From contig CANFZC010000015.1 in the NCBI GenBank assembly GCA_947451475.1, forward strand, positions 1 to 47,263: DNA of 47,263 bases, given 5' to 3'. Made by a program: the position numbers and the translations under genes. Positions within the stretch are counted from its first letter, which is position 1. Every line of letters begins with the position of its first letter. The stretch comes from Flavobacteriaceae bacterium. GTDB taxonomy: Bacteria > Bacteroidota > Bacteroidia > Flavobacteriales > Flavobacteriaceae. A model generated the notes under the pieces. That model was not told the origin of the DNA. It ran no database searches and worked only from the letters and a program-made list of their open reading frames with translations. Below, piece after piece: positions 6,723-16,439 of this stretch.

Positions 6723-9700
6723 TGCCAAAAAATGCTATTTCTATTTATGATGCTTCGGCGGGTTCCGGGAAGACCTATACCTTGGTTAAGGAATATTTGA
6801 AGATTATACTGTTATCCAAAAAGCACGATGCTTATAGAAGCATCCTTGCTATAACGTTTACCAACAAGGCGGTGCACGAGATGAAGAGTCGGGTAGTTGA
6901 GAGTTTATCTGAATTTGCCAAAGAACAGCCCTCAGAAAAAGCGTTGCGCTTGATGCAAGACATCCAAACTGATACAGGAATGGCCTTGCCTAAAATTACT
7001 GAGAAAGCTAAAGCCATAATCAAAAATCTAATTCATAATTATGCTGCCTTTGACATTTCTACTATAGACAAGTTTACGCATAAAGTGATTCGTGCCTTTG
7101 CCCATGATTTGAATTTGCCGATCACCTTTGAAGTATCCTTGGATACGGAGTCCTTGTTAACAGAGGCTGTGGATGCTATTATAGCCGAAGCGGGTACTGA
7201 TGAAACGCTGACCAATTTGCTGGTTGACTTCACTATGGAGAAAACAGATGATGATAAATCTTGGGATGTGTCGCATGACATTATGGAGACTGGTAAATTG
7301 ATTTTGAATGAAAATGATAGGGAAGAAATCTCCCATTTTAAAAATAAAACCATTTCGGAGTTTATCGAAATTAAAAACAAGCTGAATGAACTTACTAAAG
7401 CACTGGAGGCTGCCACGGTCGCGTTGGCAACCGATGCCCTACTTTTATTAGAAAATAAAGGGGTTAACCTAAAATCGTTTAGTTCAGGTTTTTTTCCTAA
7501 GCACCTGATTAGCATACAGGAAAAGCGATTTAATCCTGCGCACAAATCCTATCACCGTTTTGAAGATATTAAGATTAACAAAACGGCTACGGATACCGTT
7601 TTAATTGAAAGTTTGATTCCGGATTTATTAGCCCTATTGGATTCTATCTATAAAAATTTTGAGCGCAAGCATTTTTACGAGGCCTTTTTGAAGAATATCA
7701 CGCCGTTATCCTTACTCAATACCGTTAGTAATGAATTGGCAAAAATTCAAAAAGAGCAGAATGTGCTATCTATTGCCGAATTCAATAAGTTGATTAACGA
7801 TCAGATTCAAAATCAACCGGCCCCGTTTATTTATGAGCGATTGGGAGAAAAGTACCGTCATTTCTTTATTGATGAGTTTCAGGACACCTCACAAATGCAG
7901 TGGCAGAATTTGATTCCGCTAATAGACAATGCTCTAGCGAGTGAAGATTTGAATAAAGAGCAGGGATCGCTTATGATTGTAGGCGACCCAAAACAATCCA
8001 TTTACCGCTGGCGGGGCGGAAAAGCCGAGCAATTTATTGCGTTGAGTAAAGGGGCGAATCCCTTTGTAAATCCGGATTGGAAGCCTTTTACCTTAGGGAC
8101 AAACCATCGAAGTTATTCGGAGGTTATTGACTTTAACAATCAATTGTTTGGCTTTTTATCAGGTCAATTTGCGAATGAAGATTATATAGACTTGTATAAA
8201 AACCATAGCCATCAAGAGTTTAATGCAAAAAGGGGGGGGTATGTCCATCTTTCGTTTGTTCCTAAAATTGAAAAGGAACCCATGGACGAAACCGAAGTAC
8301 TAGAGAAAAAAGACTTGTATTTGGCCGCTACCTTAGCTACTATAGCCAAGGTGAGAGCAAGCGGTTTCACCTATAAAGACATTGTAATACTGACCCGAAA
8401 AAAGGCCCCTGGAACAGCTATTGCCAATTATTTGACGGAACATAACATTCCGATTTTATCTTCGGAGAGTTTGTTGCTTGGCGCTTCATCGGAAGTACAG
8501 TGTCTGATCAATTTACTTCGGTATTTAAAAAACAATAATGATTTACAGTCTAAGGCTAACTTCTTGTATTATATGGCCTCCCAGCAGACAGTTTTGGCTA
8601 AACATGAATTTATTGCCCAAGGAATGGAGCATAAAAGTGAAGCCACCTTTCAGGGTTGGTTAACTGAATTTGACCTTAGCCTTTCGTTTCAAGCTATTCG
8701 AAAAAAGTCATTATATGAAGCCACTGAAATCATCATTGCAAAAGTTATTCCGATGGCGAATCGCAATGCTTATGTACAGTACTTCTTGGATATCGTATTG
8801 GAGCGTGATATTAAAAACCAATCGGGTATTTCTGATTTCTTGACGTATTGGGATACCCACGCGGACAAATTGAGCATTCCTTCCCCAGAGGGCAATGATG
8901 CGGTGCGGATTATGACGATTCACAAATCCAAGGGGTTGGAATTTCCAGTTGTCATTTTCCCTTTTGCCGAGGAAGATTACAGCAAGGGTCCGCGAGAGAA
9001 GATGTGGTTGAATGCTGATGAAGAAGTGATTGGATTACCGAAAGCCTTGGTAGATAAAAGTTCGAAAGTAGCCGGTTATGGAGAAGATGCTACGGCTTTA
9101 TACCAACAAAAAACACAAGAAGAGCTCTTGGATAACATTAACGTTTTGTATGTAGCCTTGACCCGAGCCGAGGAGCAGTTGTATATTATCTCGGGGATGC
9201 AAGGGCGTAATAAAGAGGGAAATTTACCTAAAAACATGGCCGCGTTTTTCATAGCGTTTTTGGAATCGAAAGGTCTATTTAAGGAGGAGCAGTTGGACTA
9301 TTCCTTTGGTACTTCACCAAAACTATCGGAAGCCCGGGTTGTGATGGATGACACTAAGATCATTCCGCAATTAAGTGCAACACTAGATGCCAAGAGCATT
9401 AAAATTGCACAGCGAGAGAGTTTGATGTGGGATACGCAGCAGCAAAAAGCCATTGAATATGGAACAATACTGCACGAAATACTTTCTTATGTTAAAACGA
9501 TAGACGACGTTGCATTGGCGGTCGTAAAAGCAATTGAAAATGGTCTTATAGTCGCTTCACAAGGAGAGACGGTTACCCAGACCTTACTTTCGATTGTTAC
9601 GCATGCTGACCTAGTTCCGTATTACACTTCTGGTTCTAAAATACTGAATGAGAAAACGATACTTCAAAAAGACGGTCCGATTGTAAAACCCGATCGCATG

Positions 9701-9874
9701 GTCTTGACGGCAACCAACGAAGTATATTTATTGGATTATAAAACGGGTGGGCATCAGGCTAAATACAAGACCCAATTGGAAAATTACCAATTTGCGATTG
9801 AAAAGATGGGCTTTAGCGTTACTAAAAAAGCGTTGGTTTACATTGGAGAACAGTTGGAAATAGTAAATTTGTAG
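6722..9874 (+). CDS. UvrD/RecB-like helicase-nuclease (AddA-like)
   Basis: A 1050-residue superfamily 1A helicase fused to a nuclease. Motif I is SAGSGKT (K17), the Walker B region is FIDEFQDTSQMQW, motif III GDPKQSIYRWRGG, motif V TIHKSKGLEFPVVIFP and motif VI VALTRAEEQLYI. The C terminus has the PD-(D/E)XK nuclease signature LLDYKTGG with D1005 and K1007. In AddAB/RecBCD-type complexes this subunit unwinds and resects double-strand breaks for RecA-dependent repair. The likely partner is the AddB-like gene at 12757, three genes downstream. An eight-G run at 8232-8239 (codons 504-506) stands out in this A+T-rich sequence and is a possible slippage site. Confidence 0.93.
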   Translation: MPKNAISIYDASAGSGKTYTLVKEYLKIILLSKKHDAYRSILAITFTNKAVHEMKSRVVESLSEFAKEQPSEKALRLMQDIQTDTGMALPKITEKAKAIIKNLIHNYAAFDISTIDKFTHKVIRAFAHDLNLPITFEVSLDTESLLTEAVDAIIAEAGTDETLTNLLVDFTMEKTDDDKSWDVSHDIMETGKLILNENDREEISHFKNKTISEFIEIKNKLNELTKALEAATVALATDALLLLENKGVNLKSFSSGFFPKHLISIQEKRFNPAHKSYHRFEDIKINKTATDTVLIESLIPDLLALLDSIYKNFERKHFYEAFLKNITPLSLLNTVSNELAKIQKEQNVLSIAEFNKLINDQIQNQPAPFIYERLGEKYRHFFIDEFQDTSQMQWQNLIPLIDNALASEDLNKEQGSLMIVGDPKQSIYRWRGGKAEQFIALSKGANPFVNPDWKPFTLGTNHRSYSEVIDFNNQLFGFLSGQFANEDYIDLYKNHSHQEFNAKRGGYVHLSFVPKIEKEPMDETEVLEKKDLYLAATLATIAKVRASGFTYKDIVILTRKKAPGTAIANYLTEHNIPILSSESLLLGASSEVQCLINLLRYLKNNNDLQSKANFLYYMASQQTVLAKHEFIAQGMEHKSEATFQGWLTEFDLSLSFQAIRKKSLYEATEIIIAKVIPMANRNAYVQYFLDIVLERDIKNQSGISDFLTYWDTHADKLSIPSPEGNDAVRIMTIHKSKGLEFPVVIFPFAEEDYSKGPREKMWLNADEEVIGLPKALVDKSSKVAGYGEDATALYQQKTQEELLDNINVLYVALTRAEEQLYIISGMQGRNKEGNLPKNMAAFFIAFLESKGLFKEEQLDYSFGTSPKLSEARVVMDDTKIIPQLSATLDAKSIKIAQRESLMWDTQQQKAIEYGTILHEILSYVKTIDDVALAVVKAIENGLIVASQGETVTQTLLSIVTHADLVPYYTSGSKILNEKTILQKDGPIVKPDRMVLTATNEVYLLDYKTGGHQAKYKTQLENYQFAIEKMGFSVTKKALVYIGEQLEIVNL

Positions 9875-9885
9875 CTCTTTGAGAA

Positions 9886-9941
9886 GAGTATAGAGTATAG
9901 AGTATAGAGTATAGAGTATAGAGTATAGAGCATAGAATATA
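9886..9941. repeat. 7-bp tandem repeat (GAGTATA), about 8 copies
   Basis: Six exact copies of GAGTATA from 9886 to 9927 are followed by two degenerate ones (GAGCATA, GAATATA). It fills the short gap between the helicase gene and kbl. A related pyrimidine-strand version (ATTCTATATTCTATTCTCTAT) occurs at 16865-16891. Confidence 0.95.
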
Positions 9942-9975
9942 GACAACAGACAAACACTAAACTAGAATAAGCATT

Positions 9976-11169
9976 ATGTACGGAAAAATTCAACAACACC
10001 TACAAAACGAATTGGATACCATTGAGCAAAATGGCATTTTTAAGAGAGAGCGTATTATTACTTCGCCACAGGGAGCTGAGATCATGGTTAATGGCGAAAC
10101 CGTATTGAATTTTTGCGCCAACAATTATTTAGGATTGTCTTCACATCCTGAGGTAATTCAGGCCGCTAAGGACGCTTTAGACAGTCATGGTTTTGGCATG
10201 TCTTCAGTACGCTTTATCTGCGGAACGCAGGACATCCATAAGACATTAGAGCAGAAGATTGCCCAATTCTATGGTACCGAAGACACGATTTTGTATGCGG
10301 CAGCCTTTGACGCCAACGGTGGTGTATTTGAGCCCTTATTGGGTGAGGAAGACTGCATTATCTCTGATAGTTTAAATCACGCTTCAATTATTGATGGCGT
10401 TCGCTTGTGTAAAGCCGCTCGTTATCGTTATGAGAATTCGAATATGGAAGATTTAGAATCCCAATTGAAAAAAGCGGTTGCGGCAGGACATCGATTTAAA
10501 TTGATTGTAACGGATGGGGTATTTTCGATGGATGGATTAGTGGCGCCCTTGGACAAAATTTGTGATTTGGCCGACCAATATGATGCTTTGGTGATGGTAG
10601 ATGAATGTCATGCAGCAGGATTTATTGGGGCTACCGGTAAAGGAACTTTGGAAGCTAAAGGAGTGATGGGAAGAGTAGATATTATTACAGGTACTTTAGG
10701 AAAAGCATTGGGCGGTGCTATGGGAGGATACACTACGGCAAAGAAAGAAGTAATTGAAATTTTGCGTCAGCGTTCGCGTCCCTATTTATTTTCCAATTCA
10801 TTAGCACCTGCTATTGTAGGCGCTTCGATTAAGGTATTTGAATTATTAGAACAAGACACCACTTTGAGAGACCGTTTAGAATGGAACACCAATTATTTCA
10901 AGGCTGGAATGAAAGCAGCGGGAATAGACATCATCGATGGTGATTCGGCTATAGTTCCTGTGATGCTTTACGATGCTAAATTATCGCAAGTTATGGCTAA
11001 TGAATTATTGAAGAAAGGCATTTATGTGATTGGGTTCTTTTATCCGGTGGTTCCGAAAGATAAAGCGCGTATTCGTGTACAACTTTCGGCAGCTCATACC
11101 AAAGAGCATTTAGACAAAGCCATTTTGGCCTTTACCGAGGTTGGAAAGATGTTAAAAATAATTTCATAA
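9976..11169 (+). CDS. kbl: 2-amino-3-ketobutyrate coenzyme A ligase (glycine C-acetyltransferase)
   Basis: A 397-residue PLP enzyme of the alpha-oxoamine synthase family that splits 2-amino-3-oxobutyrate with CoA into glycine and acetyl-CoA in threonine breakdown. [16 protein letters not shown] (about 45-60), VDECHAAGF with the PLP-contacting Asp, and [14 protein letters not shown] with the Schiff-base K243 are all present. The position of the lysine and the length match E. coli Kbl closely, which separates it from BioF and HemA. No threonine dehydrogenase gene is in the window. The start at ATG 9976 fits the usual N terminus MYGKIQ. Confidence 0.92.
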   Translation: MYGKIQQHLQNELDTIEQNGIFKRERIITSPQGAEIMVNGETVLNFCANNYLGLSSHPEVIQAAKDALDSHGFGMSSVRFICGTQDIHKTLEQKIAQFYGTEDTILYAAAFDANGGVFEPLLGEEDCIISDSLNHASIIDGVRLCKAARYRYENSNMEDLESQLKKAVAAGHRFKLIVTDGVFSMDGLVAPLDKICDLADQYDALVMVDECHAAGFIGATGKGTLEAKGVMGRVDIITGTLGKALGGAMGGYTTAKKEVIEILRQRSRPYLFSNSLAPAIVGASIKVFELLEQDTTLRDRLEWNTNYFKAGMKAAGIDIIDGDSAIVPVMLYDAKLSQVMANELLKKGIYVIGFFYPVVPKDKARIRVQLSAAHTKEHLDKAILAFTEVGKMLKIIS

Positions 11170-11230
11170 CTCGCTATCTTTCAGAATTTAGCAAAAAAAT
11201 TACATTATTTCCATATTTTAACCATAACAT

Positions 11231-11261
11231 TTTGATATTATGGTAATAGGTATTACTTTTG
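11231..11261 (+). promoter_or_regulatory. Promoter of the OmpA-like gene
   Basis: TTTG at 11231-11234, 19 nt, TACTTTTG at 11254-11261: a full match to the Bacteroidota consensus, 36 nt before the start codon. Consistent with high expression of an abundant outer-membrane protein. Confidence 0.75.
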
Positions 11262-11297
11262 CACCGTTATAATTCTTATAATCTAATCAAATAAAGT

Positions 11298-12692
11298 ATG
11301 AAACATCTTAACAAATTATTCGTTGTTATGTTAATGTTGGCTGGATTCAGCTCACAAGCACAAGACAGCAACAATCCTTGGGCAATTTCGTTTGGGGCAA
11401 ATGCAGTTGACACTAGAGTTAGCGCAGCATCAAAATTAGAAGATCAATTCTCTCAGTATTTTAATGCTAAAGACTATTGGAATATTCTTCCAACAGTATC
11501 TTTCGTTAATTTAACTAAGTACGTAGGAGACAATTTCTCTTTTGGAGTAACAGGATCGGCTAATAAAATTACAAAATATGTTCAACCAAGAGTTGGTAAA
11601 GACGCTTATGTAGTATCTAATCCAGGTGATTTAAATTATTATGCCGTAGATGGAGTGATCAACTACAGCTTAATGAGCTTAATCAAATCAAAAACATTTG
11701 AGCCCTCTGTACATGTTGGCGGAGGTTACACTTGGCTGGGAGAAGATAAACATGCTGGAACGATAAATGGAGGTTTAGGATTAACATACTGGTTCTCTGA
11801 AACCGTAGGTTTATCATTAAGTTCAACGTACAAACATTCATTCGAAGATGTACGTGATGATATGCCATCACACATGCAACATTTTGCTGGACTTATCTTC
11901 AAATTTGGAGGTTCTGACCGAGATGGCGACGGAATTTATGACAAAGATGATGCTTGTCCAGATAATGCAGGTCCAAAAGCAAACAATGGTTGTCCTGATA
12001 CTGATGGCGATACTGTACTTGACAAAGATGATTCTTGTCCAGACGTAGCTGGTTTAGTTCAGTTCCAAGGATGTCCTGATACTGATGGTGATGGAATTGC
12101 TGACAAAGATGACGCTTGTCCAGAAGTTGCTGGTTTAGCTAATTTTGGAGGATGTCCAGATACTGATGGAGATGGAACACAAGATAAAAACGACAAATGT
12201 CCAGAAGTTAAAGGTCCAAAAGAAAACGCAGGTTGTCCTTGGCCAGATAGCGATAAAGACAGCGTATTAGACAAAGATGATAAATGTCCGGAAGTAGCTG
12301 GAACAGTTGCAAACAACGGTTGTCCTGAAGTGTCTGACGAAGTAGTTAAAAAATTGAATGACTATGCTAAAACGATTTTGTTTGATACTGCTAAAGCATC
12401 ATTCCAACAACAAACGTTCCCAGTATTACAATCAATTGCAGCTATCTTAAAAGAGTATCCATCTGCTAACTTCTCAATTGAAGGACATACAGATAGCGAT
12501 GGTAAAGATGCTACTAACCAAAAATTATCTGAAGATAGAGCAGCGGCAGTTAAAAATTATTTAATTGAAAACGGTATTGCTACTTCTAGATTAAGTTCTG
12601 TGGGTTATGGTGAAACTAAACCAATTGACAGCAACAAAACTAAAGCTGGTAAAGCTAATAACAGAAGAGTTGAAGTGAAATTAGTAAAATAA
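11298..12692 (+). CDS. OmpA-family outer membrane protein with thrombospondin type 3 repeats
   Basis: A 464-residue protein. Residues 1-21 are a signal peptide cut near SQAQ/DS. Residues about 25-205 are predicted to form a beta-barrel-like N-terminal domain. Residues about 206-340 hold five TSP3-type calcium-binding repeats (DxDGDGxxDKxDxCP). Residues about 345-464 are an OmpA peptidoglycan-binding domain with [11 protein letters not shown] and the NRRVEV ending. It should anchor the outer membrane to the cell wall. The gene has its own promoter and a strong terminator, so it is independent of kbl and of the AddB-like gene although it lies between them. Confidence 0.93.
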   Translation: MKHLNKLFVVMLMLAGFSSQAQDSNNPWAISFGANAVDTRVSAASKLEDQFSQYFNAKDYWNILPTVSFVNLTKYVGDNFSFGVTGSANKITKYVQPRVGKDAYVVSNPGDLNYYAVDGVINYSLMSLIKSKTFEPSVHVGGGYTWLGEDKHAGTINGGLGLTYWFSETVGLSLSSTYKHSFEDVRDDMPSHMQHFAGLIFKFGGSDRDGDGIYDKDDACPDNAGPKANNGCPDTDGDTVLDKDDSCPDVAGLVQFQGCPDTDGDGIADKDDACPEVAGLANFGGCPDTDGDGTQDKNDKCPEVKGPKENAGCPWPDSDKDSVLDKDDKCPEVAGTVANNGCPEVSDEVVKKLNDYAKTILFDTAKASFQQQTFPVLQSIAAILKEYPSANFSIEGHTDSDGKDATNQKLSEDRAAAVKNYLIENGIATSRLSSVGYGETKPIDSNKTKAGKANNRRVEVKLVK

Positions 12693-12718
12693 TTTCTCCT
12701 TAAAATATTTTCTTAAAA

Positions 12719-12746
12719 CGCCCCGATAATCGGGGCGTTTTTTTTA
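12719..12746 (+). terminator. Intrinsic terminator after the OmpA-like gene
   Basis: CGCCCCGAT (12719-12727) pairs with ATCGGGGCG (12729-12737), followed by a run of T. It ends about 10 nt before the next start codon, so the AddB-like gene must be transcribed by read-through or from a promoter inside this region. Confidence 0.92.
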
Positions 12747-12756
12747 TTTTTATAGC

Positions 12757-15516
12757 ATGTCAACTCCATCATTTCTACATCAACTGGCTCAGGAACTACT
12801 TAAAAACAATGCTGACGGTTTGTCGGACTTGGTTATAGTATTGCCCAATAAGCGCGCTAAAGTTTTTTTGCTTGAAGCTTTACAAAATCAAATTACCCAA
12901 ACGGCGTTGGCTCCTGAAATCATTAGCATAGAGGAATTTATACAGGAGATTGCGGGCGTCCGTTCTATTGATAGTGTAGCTTTATTATTTGAGTTTTACG
13001 AAGTCTATACTGAGTTGACCGAAAAGGGACAGCAAGAGTCTTTTGAACTGTTTGCCAATTGGGCCAAAACCTTGTTGCAAGATTTTAATGAGATAGATCG
13101 TTACTTATTGGATCCTGATTATGTTTTAAACTATTTGGAAAACATTAAGGAGATTGAGCATTGGTGGGAAAAAGTAGAAAACAAGACCGATTTAGTACAA
13201 AAGCATTTGGCATTTTGGAAAAAACTCCCTACCTATTACCATTCCTTGTATCGTTATTTGCTAAATAAAGGCGTAGGCTATCAAGGATTAATTTATCGAG
13301 AGGCGGTAGCGAACTTGGATCATTTTTCGGAACACAGTACAAACCGATATGTATTTGCTGGGTTTAATGCGCTTAATCAGGCGGAAGAAAAGATACTACA
13401 GCATTTGTTGGCCTTGGAAAAGGCAACGGTTTATTGGGACATTGACGAAACCTTGCTCAATGACCCCTTTCACGATGCTGGATTGTTTCAGCGAAAATTT
13501 AAGTCCACTTGGTTGCATTATAAAAGTCATCCCTATGAATGGATTTCAAATGATTTTACGGGGCCAAAAAACATCCAAGTAATTGCCACCTCAAAGTCTA
13601 TTGGACAAGCTAAAATAGTGGGCTCGATTATACAGCAACATCTTGAGGATTCCTCGGTTAATTTACAAAATGTTGCTTTGGTATTGGGCGAGGAAAACTT
13701 ATTGTTGCCCGTTTTGCATTCCTTGCCGGCAGGGGTTGATGCATTGAATATTACTATGGGATTTTCTAGTAAAAATAATCCGGCGCAATTGCTCGTCTCT
13801 AAATTATTCAAGTTGCACGCTAATGCCTTGACTAGAAATGCTGTTACTTATGTGATGTACTATAAAGATGTACTTGACATCTTGACCCATCCCCTTATCG
13901 AGCCTTATGTTCAAGCTAATGATTTGGTTCAACGCATTAACCGGAACAATTATACTTTTATTACCCATAAAAAATTGGATGAACTTTTTCCGGAAGGCAA
14001 CGCATTATTCCAATTGTTGTTTAAGAGATGGGATATAGGTTCAGTACAGGTCTTAGAAACTATTTCTCACTTATTGCTGCAGATTAAAGCAAATTTGAGT
14101 TATGACAACGAAGAAGAGAAGATAACGAATGCCTTTGTATATTCTGTTTTCAAGGTGATTACTAAAATGATTTCCTATTTTGAATCCCACGAAAAAATCG
14201 ATGATATTAAGACCTTGCAAGCCATTTACAAGCAAGTGATAGAGGTAGCAGAAGTTTCTTTTGAAGGAGAGCCGTTGAATGGATTGCAAATCATGGGTGT
14301 TTTGGAAAGCAGGGTACTTGATTTTGAGACTGTCATCATTACCTCGGTTAATGAAGGAAAGTTTCCTGCGGGTAAGAGCAACAATTCGTTTATCCCTTAC
14401 GACATTAAAAAAGAATTAGGATTGCCTACTTTTAAGGAAAAAGATGCCATCTATACATATCACTTTTACCATTTATTGCAACGTGCAAAAAACATTTATC
14501 TGCTTTACAACTCAGACAGTGACGGATTTGATGCTGGAGAAAAGAGTAGGTTCATCACCCAGTTGGAAGTAGAACAGCAGCCTAACCATAACTTAACGTT
14601 TCAATATTACAATGCGGATGTTCCCAACATTGCCCACCAACCTATGGTGGTTGCCAAAACGGAATCAGTGTTGGTTCGATTGCAAGACATAGCGACAAAG
14701 GGATTTTCCCCTTCTTCGCTGACTGCCTATATACGGAATCCGATTCAGTTTTATTTTCAGCGGATACTGCGAATATCGGAGGCCGATGAAGTAGAAGAAA
14801 ATATTGCTGTGAATACCTTGGGGACTATTATCCATGGAGCTTTGGAGGAATTATACAAGCCTTTTATTGGGCGGTTGTTGACCCAAAAAGACTTAGAAGG
14901 CTGCTACCAACAGATCTCTACTGAAGTATTGGCACAATTTAAAAAAGAGTACAAAGAAGGAGAAATCAACAAAGGCAGGAACTTATTGGCCTTTGAAGTA
15001 GCAAAGCGCAATGTATACAATTTCTTAAAGCTCGAGCAAGAATCATTACTTGATGGCGATGAGGTTCAGATCATAGCGTTAGAAGCGTCTTTAAGCAAAA
15101 CGCTGGTAGACGAGCGATTACCTTTTCCGGTAACCATAGCGGGTAAAGTAGACCGAATTGAAGTTCGCAATGGCAAAATCAGAATCATCGATTATAAAAC
15201 GGGGAAAGTAGAGCAACGAAATGTGACTTTAAAAGACTGGAAAGGCTTAACGGAAGATATTAAAAACGAGAAAATCATTCAGGTGTTGGCTTATGCCTTT
15301 ATGTATGAAGAGCAAGCTAACGGAAGAGAGATTGAGGCCGGAATTATTTCGTTTAAGAATTTGAAATCGGGCTTTTTGCCATTTGAATTTAAGCAAGATA
15401 AAGTAGACATAACTGTGGTTACGCCTGAAATCATGGGGTCCTATATCGATGAAATTGTGGCGTTGTTGCTGGAAATCTTTGATAAGGGCAAGCCTTTTGA
15501 GGAAAAGCTAGCTTAA
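12757..15516 (+). CDS. AddB-like PD-(D/E)XK nuclease subunit
   Basis: A 919-residue protein resembling AddB/RecC-fold helicase relatives fused to a C-terminal RecB-type nuclease. The nuclease is visible as LGTIIHGALEELY (His near 693) and IIDYKTGK (D812, K814). Where AddB normally has a Walker A motif near the N terminus, this protein reads LPNKRAKVF, so ATP binding there looks lost. The cysteines that hold the 4Fe-4S staple in Firmicutes AddB are absent: the equivalent segment is AYIRNPIQFYFQ. It should work with the AddA-like protein at 6722 in double-strand break processing. The stop overlaps the convergent hydrolase gene by four bases. Confidence 0.85.
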   Translation: MSTPSFLHQLAQELLKNNADGLSDLVIVLPNKRAKVFLLEALQNQITQTALAPEIISIEEFIQEIAGVRSIDSVALLFEFYEVYTELTEKGQQESFELFANWAKTLLQDFNEIDRYLLDPDYVLNYLENIKEIEHWWEKVENKTDLVQKHLAFWKKLPTYYHSLYRYLLNKGVGYQGLIYREAVANLDHFSEHSTNRYVFAGFNALNQAEEKILQHLLALEKATVYWDIDETLLNDPFHDAGLFQRKFKSTWLHYKSHPYEWISNDFTGPKNIQVIATSKSIGQAKIVGSIIQQHLEDSSVNLQNVALVLGEENLLLPVLHSLPAGVDALNITMGFSSKNNPAQLLVSKLFKLHANALTRNAVTYVMYYKDVLDILTHPLIEPYVQANDLVQRINRNNYTFITHKKLDELFPEGNALFQLLFKRWDIGSVQVLETISHLLLQIKANLSYDNEEEKITNAFVYSVFKVITKMISYFESHEKIDDIKTLQAIYKQVIEVAEVSFEGEPLNGLQIMGVLESRVLDFETVIITSVNEGKFPAGKSNNSFIPYDIKKELGLPTFKEKDAIYTYHFYHLLQRAKNIYLLYNSDSDGFDAGEKSRFITQLEVEQQPNHNLTFQYYNADVPNIAHQPMVVAKTESVLVRLQDIATKGFSPSSLTAYIRNPIQFYFQRILRISEADEVEENIAVNTLGTIIHGALEELYKPFIGRLLTQKDLEGCYQQISTEVLAQFKKEYKEGEINKGRNLLAFEVAKRNVYNFLKLEQESLLDGDEVQIIALEASLSKTLVDERLPFPVTIAGKVDRIEVRNGKIRIIDYKTGKVEQRNVTLKDWKGLTEDIKNEKIIQVLAYAFMYEEQANGREIEAGIISFKNLKSGFLPFEFKQDKVDITVVTPEIMGSYIDEIVALLLEIFDKGKPFEEKLA

Positions 15517-16295
15517 ACTTTCTTTAAAAAATCTAACATTACTTTTTTGAGTGCCGTTTCATTTTCAATGTGACTCATATGACCGTCTGGGAAGGTGGTT
15601 AGTGCTACATTTGTTCCTTCAATTTGGTCAATAGTATCTTCGTAAATTAATACTCCATCTTTCTGTCCCAGTACCAATTGAATGGGATAAGGGGCGAAAT
15701 GGAGGATTACTTCGCGGTCTTTGCGGATTTTCATTCCCTCTAAGGCGGCGACAATCCCTTGTAGTGGGGTTTTAAGTGCTTCTTGTTTTACACGTTCTAT
15801 TTCTGGGGCAAGTTTCTCGCGGTTGTCTTCGTTAAACAAATTGGCTATTGACATACTAACAAAGCTAGAGTAATTTTGCTTTACACATACTACGGCTCTG
15901 TCGCGGTTGACTTTGCGCTCTTCACTATCGGCTCTAGAAGTTGAATTAAGTAGAAACAATCCTTTTACATGATCAGGGTATAATTCGGCAAAAGCCAAAG
16001 CGACATATCCTCCCATAGAATGACCCACCAAGACAGATTTTCTAATTTTTAAGAAGAGTAATAGTGCATACAGCATGTCGGCTTGGTCTTCCATAGCGTG
16101 GACATAGCCCAGGCATTCCGTATCGCCGTGGCCTAGTAAGTCTACCGCAATCACTCGGTGCTTCTTGGCTAATTCGGGCACATAGGCGTTCCACATGCCC
16201 TTGTTTTCTAGGAACCCGTGTAATAACACTACGGCAGTCCCCTTGCCTTCATCGGTAAAGGAGATTTTGGTGTTTTTATAGACGAGTTGTTTCAA
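15513..16295 (-). CDS. Alpha/beta-fold hydrolase
   Basis: A 260-residue hydrolase of the lipase/esterase or MhpC-like group. LLHGFLENKGMW is the oxyanion-hole region, GHSMGG holds the nucleophile S93, VLGQKDGV the likely Asp, and FPDGHMSHIEN the catalytic His. No signal peptide is visible. The substrate is unknown. The only start that keeps the first beta-strand is TTG at 16293-16295; the next ATG is codon 34 and would remove LLHGF. The 3' end overlaps the convergent AddB-like gene by four bases. Confidence 0.85.
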   Translation of the reverse strand: MKQLVYKNTKISFTDEGKGTAVVLLHGFLENKGMWNAYVPELAKKHRVIAVDLLGHGDTECLGYVHAMEDQADMLYALLLFLKIRKSVLVGHSMGGYVALAFAELYPDHVKGLFLLNSTSRADSEERKVNRDRAVVCVKQNYSSFVSMSIANLFNEDNREKLAPEIERVKQEALKTPLQGIVAALEGMKIRKDREVILHFAPYPIQLVLGQKDGVLIYEDTIDQIEGTNVALTTFPDGHMSHIENETALKKVMLDFLKKV

Positions 16296-16408
16296 GGTTC
16301 AAGTTTAAAATTCAAAAATAGTCTTTCGTTGTGAATGGACGAATGATTGTTGAGAAAATGATATTAACAAAAATGTTACAGGCCGCATTAATTTTTGAAC
16401 TAAGGCTT

Positions 16409-16416
16409 TATCTTTG
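16409..16416 (+). promoter_or_regulatory. -7 promoter element of the DUF1398 gene
   Basis: TATCTTTG matches TAnnTTTG exactly, 23 nt before the start codon. No good -33 box at the expected distance. Confidence 0.45.
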
Positions 16417-16439
16417 CTTTAAACCCTTTACTATATACC

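Noticed and set aside
7039..7545. 168-codon minus-strand frame inside the AddA-like gene
   Set aside because: It is fully contained in a gene with intact helicase motifs, is serine-rich as expected for an antisense shadow, and lacks a promoter.
11848..12316. Open frames overlapping the OmpA/TSP3 gene in other frames
   Set aside because: They arise from the regular DGDxxxDKDD codon repeats and have no independent signals.
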